DNA from: an uncultured Mailhella sp.
GTDB taxonomy: Bacteria > Desulfobacterota > Desulfovibrionia > Desulfovibrionales > Desulfovibrionaceae
Length of the DNA stretch: 12,154 bases
NCBI GenBank assembly: GCA_948482415.1
Contig: CAOMFZ010000047.1
Span: forward strand, 1 to 12,154
Reading direction: 5' to 3'
Both the position numbers and the translations under genes were made by a program. Below are positions 1 to 4,925 of the stretch, piece after piece (position 1 is the stretch's first letter; every line of letters begins with the position of its first letter). The notes under the pieces are model-generated. The model saw only the letters and a list, made by a program, of their open reading frames with translations. It ran no database searches and was not told the origin of the DNA.

Positions 1-18
1 ATCTCCCCCTCTCCGCCA
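1..18 (+). tRNA. 3' end of a tRNA gene (probably tRNA-Ser); likely attL
   Basis: The first bases read as the end of a tRNA: the last two T-loop bases (1-2), the 3' T-stem strand CTCCC (3-7), the 3' acceptor strand CCTCTCC (8-14), discriminator G (15) and an encoded CCA (16-18). An acceptor partner GGAGAGG with G73 is typical of bacterial tRNA-Ser, but the anticodon lies outside the window, so the identity is an inference. P4-type integrases commonly insert at tRNA 3' ends, and the integrase gene starts 173 bases downstream and points away, so this is the probable attL. The exact core cannot be defined without attR. Confidence 0.7.
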
Positions 19-33
19 GTACATTTTTCGTAT

Positions 34-66
34 AAGTCCTATGTTTTTCGCATAGGGCTTTTTTTA
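34..66 (+). terminator. Rho-independent terminator after the tRNA
   Basis: A 10-bp stem, AAGTCCTATG (34-43) with CATAGGGCTT (51-60), contains one T-G wobble and closes a 7-base loop. A run of T follows (59-65). It would end transcription from the tRNA before it reaches the prophage. It lies just inside the presumed attL, so it may be the host's original terminator or one brought in by the phage. Confidence 0.85.
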
Positions 67-98
67 TTGTTTTTACAGGGTTTTTTGGTGTTGTTCTT

Positions 99-133
99 TT
101 CGTATCGTTTCGTTAAAATTCGTTTACATTCGC
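99..133 (+). repeat. 10-bp-phased TTCGT array upstream of the integrase
   Basis: TTCGT starts at 99, 109 and 119, and TTCGC at 129, so four near-identical pentamers fall exactly 10 bp apart on one face of the helix. The intervening five bases vary. The last boxes overlap a candidate -35 element (TTTACA, 123-128). A matching array is found at 1718-1752. This looks like a protein-binding site, either an operator or an accessory recombination site. The binding protein is unknown. Confidence 0.7.
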
Positions 134-151
134 AAAAATTGGGGGTACAGT
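123..151 (+). promoter_or_regulatory. Candidate integrase promoter
   Basis: TTTACA at 123-128 (5/6 to consensus) is followed after 17 bases by TACAGT at 146-151 (4/6). The -35 lies in the TTCGT array and the -10 overlaps a TTGGGGGTAC repeat, so proteins bound to either would affect initiation. A better -10 match, TATAAT at 169-174, has no good -35, and a transcript from it would start at or past the ribosome binding site. The call rests only on sequence matching. Confidence 0.4.
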
Positions 152-191
152 TGGGGGTACGTAAGAAATATAATAAGGAACGTACCCCCAA
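139..191. repeat. TTGGGGGTAC repeats with a 12-bp inverted repeat at the integrase start
   Basis: TTGGGGGTAC occurs at 139-148 and again from 151. The second copy extends to TTGGGGGTACGT (151-162) and is matched by its perfect inverse complement ACGTACCCCCAA at 180-191, directly before the integrase ATG at 192. In RNA this gives a 12-bp stem with a 17-base loop. The ribosome binding site AAGGAA (175-180) sits at the loop/stem border and the 3' arm separates it from the start codon. The element could act as a DNA operator, an integrase arm site or a translation-controlling hairpin. Confidence 0.75.
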
Positions 192-454
192 ATGGCACTT
201 AATGATATAAAAATAAAGGCGTTGAAAGCAGAAAGTAAGGCATATAAAGTTTTTGACGGGAACGGCTTGTATATCTATGTTACCCCCACAGGCTCTAAAA
301 AGTGGCGTATAAAGTATAGATTTGGTGGAAAGGAAAATATTTTTTCTGTTGGGTATTATCCGCAAATTTCCTTGCGGGAAGCACGGGCAAAAGTTTTAGA
401 AATAAAAGAAATGCTTTCCCAAGGAATAAATCCAGCAGAGGAAAAGAAAAAGGA

Positions 455-475
455 TACCCCCACAGTTGGGGGTAC
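455..475. repeat. Hairpin of TACCCCCA/TGGGGGTA inside the integrase
   Basis: TACCCCCA (455-462), loop CAGT, then TGGGGGTA (467-474) make a perfect 8-bp hairpin using the same motif as the repeats before the start codon. It encodes the linker between the arm-binding and core-binding domains (residues 88-95). A further single TACCCCCACA lies at 281-290. Recurrence of this motif in the coding sequence suggests binding sites or RNA structure, though the function is unproven. Confidence 0.65.
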
Positions 476-1076
476 ATTCAAAGAAGTTGCTGCTGAATGG
501 CTAGAAAAACAGACTGCAAAATGGAGTATTGACCACAAACAAACAATAGCATACAGGCTGGAGCATTATATTTATGGGCAAATAGGCTCTATGGATGTAA
601 AGGAAATAACTGCTCCGCAGGTTCTTGCCATTCTCCGCAAATTTGAAGAACAGGGAAAAACAGACATTACAAAGAGATTGCTCAATATTATATCGCAAGT
701 CTTCAGATATGGTGTTGCGTGCGGGCATTGTGAATCTGACCCATGCAGGGATTTAAAAGGTGCATTAGCCTTTCATAAAAGTACGCCAAGGGCAGCTATT
801 ACAGACCCAAAGGAAGTTGGGCAGCTTATGCGGAATATAAAAGCATACCCCTCTGGAACAGTGCAGCAAGCACTGCTTTGGAGTGCCTACACCTTTTGCA
901 GACCAAAGGAAGTACGGCAGGCAGAGTGGCAAGAAATAGACTTTGAGCGGGGACTTTGGATTATTCCAGCGGAAAAAATGAAAATGCGGCGAGAGCACAG
1001 AGTTCCATTATCAAGACAATGTTTAGAAATTTTGGAAAGGCAAAAAGGATTCCATGAAAAATGAATATTCCCCAGC

Positions 1077-1355
1077 GTGCGGAAAGGTAAATGCCTATCG
1101 GAAGCAGGAGTTCTTTCTGCCATCCGCTCAATGGGCTATGAAAAAGATAAAATGTGTGCGCATGGATTTAGGGCAATGGCTTCAACCTTACTCAATGAAT
1201 TAGGCTACAGACCGGACATTATAGAAATAAGTTTGGCTCACGGGGAAGAAAATAAGGTGCGTGCCGTATACAACAGGGCTGAATACATGGAAGAGCGGCG
1301 GAAGATGATGTGTGAATGGGCTGACTATTTAGACAGTTTGGCAGCGAAAAAATAA
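1077..1355 (+). CDS. C-terminal catalytic part of the broken integrase
   Basis: This 92-residue frame is in the same reading frame as the upstream integrase part and could start at GTG 1077. It holds HGFR (29-32), His55 in SLAHGEENK and the nucleophile Tyr65 in AVYNRAEY, followed by the typical C-terminal helix ending WADYLDSL. No ribosome binding site lies at a useful distance before the GTG, since upstream is ATTCCCCAGC. Independent translation is therefore unlikely, and the frame is best read as the 3' part of the pseudogene. Confidence 0.5.
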   Translation: MRKGKCLSEAGVLSAIRSMGYEKDKMCAHGFRAMASTLLNELGYRPDIIEISLAHGEENKVRAVYNRAEYMEERRKMMCEWADYLDSLAAKK

Positions 1356-1397
1356 TGCTCACGACATAAGAAAACTTCAAGTAAAATATATTTGCAG

Positions 1398-1424
1398 AAG
1401 TGGCTATCAATAGCCACTTTTTTT
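1398..1424 (+). terminator. Rho-independent terminator after the integrase
   Basis: A perfect 9-bp stem, AAGTGGCTA (1398-1406) with TAGCCACTT (1411-1419), has a TCAA loop and is followed by T residues to 1424. It lies 43 bases after the integrase stop. On the opposite strand the hairpin is not followed by a T-run, so it serves the rightward transcript. The region 1356-1426 holds no gene. Confidence 0.9.
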
Positions 1425-1426
1425 AT

Positions 1427-1630
1427 TTAATTTTTTTTCTGTTCTTTGCGGATTTTTTTCATGGCATTGTAAAGGCATGATTGCACATAGAAACTTGGCT
1501 TGTGTTTGCAGTACAGAAAATTATACAGCGTTTTTCTTTGTATATTTGCATAATTAGCTAATTTTGTTTGGGTTATCTGAAACTCAAACATAAAAGAAAG
1601 TACGCTTTTTTCATTTATTATTTGTTCCAT
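1427..1630 (-). CDS. Small XRE-like helix-turn-helix protein
   Basis: This minus-strand frame of 67 residues from the ATG at 1630 (70 from a TTG at 1639) is the only leftward gene with plausible content. The stretch ITQTKLANYANIQRKTLYNF followed by LYCKHKPSF fits the Xre/Cro pattern: Q..LA, a turn, a recognition helix, then a short basic turn. The product is small and basic at its C-terminus (KKIRKEQKKN). AAGGA lies 12 bases before the ATG and 3 before the TTG, so the start is uncertain. It runs convergent to the integrase and divergent from the late operon, the position expected of a repressor or Cro-like regulator controlling both. It is the only candidate regulator in the window. Base composition is very AT-rich. 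No close family is recognised. Confidence 0.6.
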   Translation of the reverse strand: MEQIINEKSVLSFMFEFQITQTKLANYANIQRKTLYNFLYCKHKPSFYVQSCLYNAMKKIRKEQKKN

Positions 1631-1653
1631 TTTATACAATAATCCTTATTTTG

Positions 1654-1674
1654 TTACTCAATTTTACTCAATTT
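1654..1674 (-). repeat. Tandem TTACTCAATTT repeats before the HTH gene
   Basis: TTACTCAATTT occurs at 1654-1664 and 1664-1674, a 10-bp period sharing one base. Read on the minus strand this is TTGAGTAAAA followed by TTGAGTAACA, just upstream of the HTH gene's ribosome binding site. The placement suggests an operator or -35 region for that gene. The period equals that of the TTCGT arrays but the sequence differs. Confidence 0.5.
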
Positions 1675-1717
1675 ATTTTTTTTTGCAATATTTTTATCTT
1701 TTTTCATTTAATATTGC

Positions 1718-1752
1718 TTCGTTGCTGTTCGTTCTCATTCGTATTGCTTCGT
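1718..1752 (+). repeat. 10-bp-phased TTCGT array upstream of the late operon
   Basis: TTCGT starts at 1718, 1728, 1738 and 1748, four exact copies at exactly 10-bp spacing with variable five-base spacers. The outer copies lie in a longer 12-bp repeat, TATTGCTTCGTT (1712-1723 and 1742-1753), 30 bp apart. The array ends two bases before a TATAAT (1755-1760) and replaces the expected -35, as an activator or operator site would. It matches the array at 99-133 in motif, number, period and orientation. Confidence 0.75.
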
Positions 1753-1754
1753 TT

Positions 1755-1793
1755 TATAATCTATTGATATTATTTATAAAAGTATGTTATAAG
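1755..1793 (+). promoter_or_regulatory. Candidate late-operon promoter(s)
   Basis: Two options fit. TATAAT at 1755-1760 is a perfect -10 but has no good -35, only the TTCGT array, so it would need an activator. TTGATA (1764-1769), 18 bases, then TATAAG (1788-1793) is 5/6 at both boxes and would start transcription close to the endolysin ribosome binding site. The AT-rich 1640-1814 stretch holds no convincing gene, so it is best read as a control region. Confidence 0.4.
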
Positions 1794-1814
1794 AAAAGAA
1801 AAAAGGTTGTTTGT

Positions 1815-2225
1815 ATGAAAAATATTATTGAAGATTGGGAATATAAATATTTCAAGCCAGAAGAAATTGCCTGCAAGGGAAAGACTTGCGGATGTATGGG
1901 GGAACTTTGGAATAGTGAGAGATACGGGGAAAAAATGCCAAACTATCTAAAGCTCGCACTTGATAAGCTTGACTTGCTTCGGGAACGCTGGGGAAAGCCT
2001 ATTATTCTCAATTCCGCCCATAGGTGTGTAAAGCATAATGCCGATGTTGGCGGTGCTAAAAACAGCCAGCATTTAAAGATTGCCTTTGATTGCAGGATTT
2101 CAAAAGAGGAACAGCAGGCATTTATAAAACTTGCACAGGAAGTCGGCTTTACGGGGATTGGCGTGTATGAAAATTTTGTACATTTAGACCTTGGCAAAAA
2201 AAGAAAATGGAAAGGAAAATATTAA
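1815..2225 (+). CDS. M15-family peptidase, phage endolysin
   Basis: A 136-residue protein of the peptidase M15 (VanY/Peptidase_M15_3) type, a zinc-dependent D,D- or L,D-peptidase that cleaves the stem peptide of peptidoglycan. Visible signature: ILNSAHRCVKHN (64-75), SQHLKIAFD (84-92) giving zinc ligands His86 and Asp92, and FVHLDLG (121-127) giving His123. The usual Gly in SxHxxGxAxD is Ile89 here. The ATG at 1815 is chosen because AAAGG precedes it by 8 bases and homology begins there; the frame is open upstream to 1683 but that part is an AT-rich control region. There is no signal peptide, so export would need a holin. As first gene of the late operon, before small membrane proteins, it is the probable lysis enzyme. 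Two extra cysteine pairs near the N-terminus (C20, C25, C27) are typical of this phage subgroup as I recall it. Confidence 0.9.
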   Translation: MKNIIEDWEYKYFKPEEIACKGKTCGCMGELWNSERYGEKMPNYLKLALDKLDLLRERWGKPIILNSAHRCVKHNADVGGAKNSQHLKIAFDCRISKEEQQAFIKLAQEVGFTGIGVYENFVHLDLGKKRKWKGKY

Positions 2226-2243
2226 TTTTAGGGGGTAAATAAC

Positions 2244-2483
2244 ATGGAAGAAATTTTATCTGAAATTATCGGAATTATTCCAGCGCAGTATGGTGTTTAT
2301 GTGACATGCGTTTGTGCTGGTTGTGCTGTTATTTGTACATTTTGGAAAGCCCCGGACGAAAAAGCAAATGCCTTTGTGCGGTTTGTTTACAAGGTTGTAA
2401 ACATTTTGGGAATGAATGTCGGCAAGGCTAAAAACCATGATGACGCAGTAAACGAAAAGAAAACACTTATTATAGGAAAATAG
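2244..2483 (+). CDS. Small phage membrane protein, possible holin
   Basis: A 79-residue protein with one clear hydrophobic segment (about 15-34, YGVYVTCVCAGCAVICTFW, rich in Cys). A more polar region follows with a second amphipathic stretch (45-57) and a NILGMNVGKAKN block (53-64). GGGGG at 2230-2234 is a strong ribosome binding site. The layout, with one membrane segment, a conserved N..G.N.G.AKN block and a place right after the endolysin, matches a small-protein family common in proteobacterial prophages. Its function has not been established to my knowledge. A holin role is suggested only by position and membrane segment. It ends two bases before the next possible start. Confidence 0.7.
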   Translation: MEEILSEIIGIIPAQYGVYVTCVCAGCAVICTFWKAPDEKANAFVRFVYKVVNILGMNVGKAKNHDDAVNEKKTLIIGK

Positions 2484-2484
2484 C

Positions 2485-2796
2485 ATGTTATGGCAGAATT
2501 GCTTACAATTATCACAAAGGCGTTATTACAGCTATTGGCTAGGCTGGACAAAGAAAAACATAAAAAGCTTGTTGGTGATTTTTATCATAGGCTTAATGCC
2601 GACCCTTGCGGGCTGCTTGTGGAGCAGCTCCATTCCGGCACAGGCGGAGCAGATACCGCTTTGCCCACAGCTGAAAAGTGCAAAGGTGGTGAGCGTTGAC
2701 GGCGTGCGCGGCGTATTCATTGATGAACGTGACGCAAGGACACTCTCTCTTTTCTTTTTTGAACTGGAACAGGCAAGGAATAAGAATGGACTATGA
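2485..2796 (+). CDS. Small lipoprotein, candidate o-spanin (Rz1-like)
   Basis: A 103-residue frame with a lipoprotein signal: KKNIK (23-27), a hydrophobic core (29-40), then lipobox LAGC with the lipidated Cys44. The mature part would be about 60 residues. AGGA at 2474-2477 is 7 bases before the ATG at 2485, the best fit. The 28-residue stretch before the core is unusually long, and TTG/GTG codons at 2569-2577 are alternative starts. Its first two thirds overlap the 69-residue gene at 2490 in another frame; its own end overlaps the next gene by ATGA (2793-2796). An outer-membrane lipoprotein within a lysis cassette and next to a membrane-anchored coiled-coil protein fits the outer half of a spanin. 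It is not proline-rich like lambda Rz1, so the role is an inference. Confidence 0.6.
   Translation: MLWQNCLQLSQRRYYSYWLGWTKKNIKSLLVIFIIGLMPTLAGCLWSSSIPAQAEQIPLCPQLKSAKVVSVDGVRGVFIDERDARTLSLFFFELEQARNKNGL
2490..2699 (+). CDS. Small conserved-looking phage protein overlapping the lipoprotein gene
   Basis: A 69-residue frame starting at ATG 2490, five bases after the lipoprotein start and in a different frame. It has an amphipathic N-terminal helix (LLTIITKALLQLLARLDKEK) and a basic segment KHKKLVGDFYHRL, then DPCGLLVEQL and a polar tail. The pattern of short helix, charged helix and N-x-DP-x3-L resembles small proteins of unknown function found in proteobacterial prophage lysis regions. The AGGA at 2474-2477 is 12 bases away, long but usable. 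There is no membrane segment or signal. Both frames look protein-like, so this is probably a true overlapping gene pair. If only one is real, I cannot decide which from the sequence alone. Confidence 0.6.
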   Translation: MAELLTIITKALLQLLARLDKEKHKKLVGDFYHRLNADPCGLLVEQLHSGTGGADTALPTAEKCKGGER

Positions 2797-3011
2797 CTAC
2801 AGAACAGATATTATATGCAATTATAGGTTCTTTATTTCTTGTCTGTGCGTTTTTTGTCGTGGATTGGAAAAGCAAAAAGGATGACTGCCAAAAAAATTGT
2901 GATGCGAAATTATGCGATCACAACAGCAGAATTACCGTGCTTGAAGGCGAACAAAAGGCACAGGGCGAAAAACTTGAAATTTTAGAAGAACGGACGAGGC
3001 ACCTTGAGTGA
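2793..3011 (+). CDS. Membrane-anchored coiled-coil protein, candidate i-spanin
   Basis: A 72-residue protein with an N-terminal membrane helix (about 6-24, ILYAIIGSLFLVCAFFVVDW) followed by a basic then cysteine-containing segment (C32, C36, C41). A charged helix (46-71) with heptad-like spacing ends RTRHLE. An N-terminal anchor plus a periplasmic coiled coil is the plan of inner-membrane spanins (Rz type), and the preceding gene encodes a lipoprotein. The start ATG overlaps the lipoprotein stop (ATGA), so the two are probably translationally coupled. It is shorter than lambda Rz (153 residues). A haemolysin XhlA-like protein is an alternative, but in that family the membrane helix is at the C-terminus. 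Confidence 0.65.
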   Translation: MTTEQILYAIIGSLFLVCAFFVVDWKSKKDDCQKNCDAKLCDHNSRITVLEGEQKAQGEKLEILEERTRHLE

Positions 3012-3444
3012 GAAGAAAAAGAAAAATGAACTTACACAAAAGCAGCTTGCATTTTGCGAAAACATTGCAAAAGGAATGCAGGTTTCTTTTGCCGCGCTCA
3101 AAGCCGGATACGGCAGCGGCGACCTCAAGAAAGCGGAATATGTCGGCAACCGTCTCAAGAAAAATCCGAAAATCATTGCCAAGCTTGAAGAACTGCAAGT
3201 CAAGTGTGAGGGGCACACGAGGACAAGCAAGGACGTTGTCAATGATATTTCCTATGGAATTGAACAGGCAAAAAAATACAAAGACCTCAACAACCTGCAT
3301 AAGTTCTTGAGCCTTGAAGCAAAGATTTTAGGGCTTGAAAAAGAAAATCTGAATGTGACCGGGAATGTGGAATTTTCCGTATTTTCCGTACTCAAAGAAA
3401 TAAAGGACCGTACCGCTAAAATGGAAAGTGAAGACAATGAGTAA
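3004..3444 (+). CDS. terS: Terminase small subunit
   Basis: A 146-residue Terminase_2-type protein that binds the phage packaging site and hands DNA to the large subunit. The N-terminal domain ELTQKQLAFCENIAKG (9-24) followed by AALKAGYG (30-37), GNRLKKNPKI (48-57) and KLEEL is the typical helix-turn-helix arrangement of this family. The C-terminal half is helical and likely mediates oligomerisation. The only sensible start in this frame is TTG at 3004, eight bases inside the previous gene, with GAGG four bases upstream; this weak, close site suggests translation coupled to the upstream gene and low yield. The end overlaps the large terminase start in ATGAGTAA. Confidence 0.85.
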   Translation: MSEKKKKNELTQKQLAFCENIAKGMQVSFAALKAGYGSGDLKKAEYVGNRLKKNPKIIAKLEELQVKCEGHTRTSKDVVNDISYGIEQAKKYKDLNNLHKFLSLEAKILGLEKENLNVTGNVEFSVFSVLKEIKDRTAKMESEDNE

Positions 3445-4924
3445 TATCCATCAAGACATACGCAAAAGCAAAGAGTTCAATATGGAACTTGCAAAGGAAG
3501 TAGCGAAGTTTCGCAACGATCCTTTGAAGTTTGTCTATTTCGCATTTCCGTGGGGAGAGGGAGAGCTCAAAGACAAGAAGCCGTCTAAATGGCAGATTGA
3601 TACGCTGACATATATCGGCGAATGTCTGAAACATGGCAATAACGCTGATGTGATACGCATTGCGGTTTCTTCCGGACACGGCGTTGGCAAGTCCGCCCTT
3701 GTTGCCATGATTTTATTATGGGCTATGAGTACAGAGGCAGATTGTCGGGGAGTTGTTACGGCTAATACGGAAAATCAGCTGAAAACAAAGACATGGGCGG
3801 AAGCTGCGACATGGTATAACCGCTGTATTTGTAAACAATGGTTTGATTTCAATGCTACAAGTATATGTTCCAATGAAAAAGGTTTTGAGAGAACGTGGCG
3901 CATGGATCAGGTTCCATGGAGCCTGAACAATACCGAGGCGTTTGCCGGACTGCATAACCAAGGAAACAGAATCTTACTTATTTTTGACGAAGCGTCAGCT
4001 ATTCCAGACAGAATATGGGAGGTAAGCGAGGGGGCTCTCACAGACAAAGACACACAGATTATTTGGCTGTGCTTTGGCAACCCTACACGGAACAGCGGGC
4101 GTTTTTTTGAATGTTTCAATAAGCTGTCTCACCGCTGGAAAACATTTAGGGTTGACAGCAGGACTGTACCAATTTCAAACAAAGCACAGATTGCAGAATG
4201 GGCAAACGATTACGGAGAAGACAGCGATTTTTTCCGTGTTCGTGTCCGTGGTGAATTTCCACGGGCAGGGGAAATGCAGTTTATTTCCAGTGAACTCGTG
4301 GAAACGGCACGAGGAAAGACCATGCAAGAAAGCATGTACAGCCATGCTCCCAGGGTTATGGGGGTTGACGTTGCCCGCTTTGGCAGTGATGAAACAGTTT
4401 TTTATTTTCGGCAGGGTTTGCAAAGTTACCCTATGAAAACATATCGAGGGCTGGACACACAGACTATTGGCGAACTTATCAATCAAGAAGCAAAGGAATT
4501 TAAGGCTGACGCTGTTTTTATCGACGCTGTTGGCATTGGAGCAGGCGTTGTTGATAAAGTCCGCGCTTTGGGCGTGCAGGGCGTTTATGAGTGCAACGGC
4601 GGAAGTCAAGCCTTACGCAATAAGGAATTTGTCAATCGCAACGCTGAGATGTGGCACAAGGTCAAGGAATGGCTGAAAGCCGGCGGCTCAATCCCGGACG
4701 ACAGCACATTATGCGACCAGCTCACCAATAGGGAGTATGGTTACGATAATACAAGCCGTCTGCAATTAGAGAAAAAGGAAGATATGAAAAAGCGCGGTTT
4801 ATCAAGCCCGGATAGGGCTGACGCTTTGGCACTGACTTTCTATGCTGATGTAGCGAGCAACTATTTGCCTCATGCACCAGTGCAGGAATTTGCAAATACT
4901 GAATACGATTTATGGAGTGTATGA
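3437..4924 (+). CDS. terL: Terminase large subunit
   Basis: A 495-residue packaging ATPase/nuclease. Walker A is GHGVGKS (80-86) and Walker B is LLIFDEAS (180-187, catalytic Glu185). A coupling-type segment GNPTRNSG lies at 214-221. The nuclease domain shows GVDVARFGSDE (Asp311), FIDAVGIGAG (Asp363) and PDRADAL (Asp462), the three acidic metal ligands expected for an RNase-H-like fold. All key residues are present and the length is normal, so it should be active. The ATG at 3437 is preferred over the GTG at 3428 because GGAAA lies 9 bases before it and it forms the ATGAGTAA overlap with the small subunit. Its partners are the small subunit just upstream and the portal downstream. Confidence 0.95.
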   Translation: MSNIHQDIRKSKEFNMELAKEVAKFRNDPLKFVYFAFPWGEGELKDKKPSKWQIDTLTYIGECLKHGNNADVIRIAVSSGHGVGKSALVAMILLWAMSTEADCRGVVTANTENQLKTKTWAEAATWYNRCICKQWFDFNATSICSNEKGFERTWRMDQVPWSLNNTEAFAGLHNQGNRILLIFDEASAIPDRIWEVSEGALTDKDTQIIWLCFGNPTRNSGRFFECFNKLSHRWKTFRVDSRTVPISNKAQIAEWANDYGEDSDFFRVRVRGEFPRAGEMQFISSELVETARGKTMQESMYSHAPRVMGVDVARFGSDETVFYFRQGLQSYPMKTYRGLDTQTIGELINQEAKEFKADAVFIDAVGIGAGVVDKVRALGVQGVYECNGGSQALRNKEFVNRNAEMWHKVKEWLKAGGSIPDDSTLCDQLTNREYGYDNTSRLQLEKKEDMKKRGLSSPDRADALALTFYADVASNYLPHAPVQEFANTEYDLWSV

Positions 4925-4925
4925 A

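Larger units (their letters stand above)
192..1355 (+). pseudogene. int: P4-type tyrosine integrase interrupted by an in-frame TGA
   Basis: This is a site-specific recombinase for prophage integration and excision. The ATG at 192 opens a 290-residue frame ending at TGA 1062-1064; the same frame continues to 1355, giving 387 residues if the stop is read through, which is the usual length for P4-like integrases. Residues 1-85 form the arm-DNA-binding (DUF4102) domain (KVFDGNGLYIYVTPTGSKKW), about 95-190 the SAM-like core-binding domain, and the rest the catalytic domain. Catalytic residues are Arg237 (FCRPKE) and Lys264 (MKMRR) before the stop, then HGFR (His324, Arg327), His350 and Tyr360 (VYNR) after it. 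The stop falls just before IFPS, a conserved spot. Other genes here end with TGA, so it is a real stop in this code. The upstream half alone cannot be active. Readthrough or a sequencing error are alternatives. Confidence 0.85.

Noticed and set aside
39..365. Minus-strand frame of 108 residues over the att-integrase region.
   Set aside because: It crosses the terminator, the repeats and the integrase start, is not protein-like in composition, and has no ribosome binding site.
1062..1064. TGA as a reassigned sense codon or selenocysteine.
   Set aside because: At least four other genes here (ends at 2699, 2796, 3011, 4924) stop at TGA, tryptophan is encoded by TGG, and no selenocysteine-type site fits an integrase at this residue.
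1654..1752. CRISPR array or plasmid-type replication iterons.
   Set aside because: Repeats are only 5-11 bases with 10-bp spacing and no uniform spacers, and no replication initiator gene is nearby. A regulator-binding array fits better.
1683..1814. N-terminal extension of the endolysin (45 more residues with hydrophobic stretches, as if a signal anchor).
   Set aside because: The stretch overlaps the TTCGT array and candidate promoters, is extremely AT-rich, has no ribosome site at the upstream ATG, and the internal ATG at 1815 has a well-placed AAAGG.
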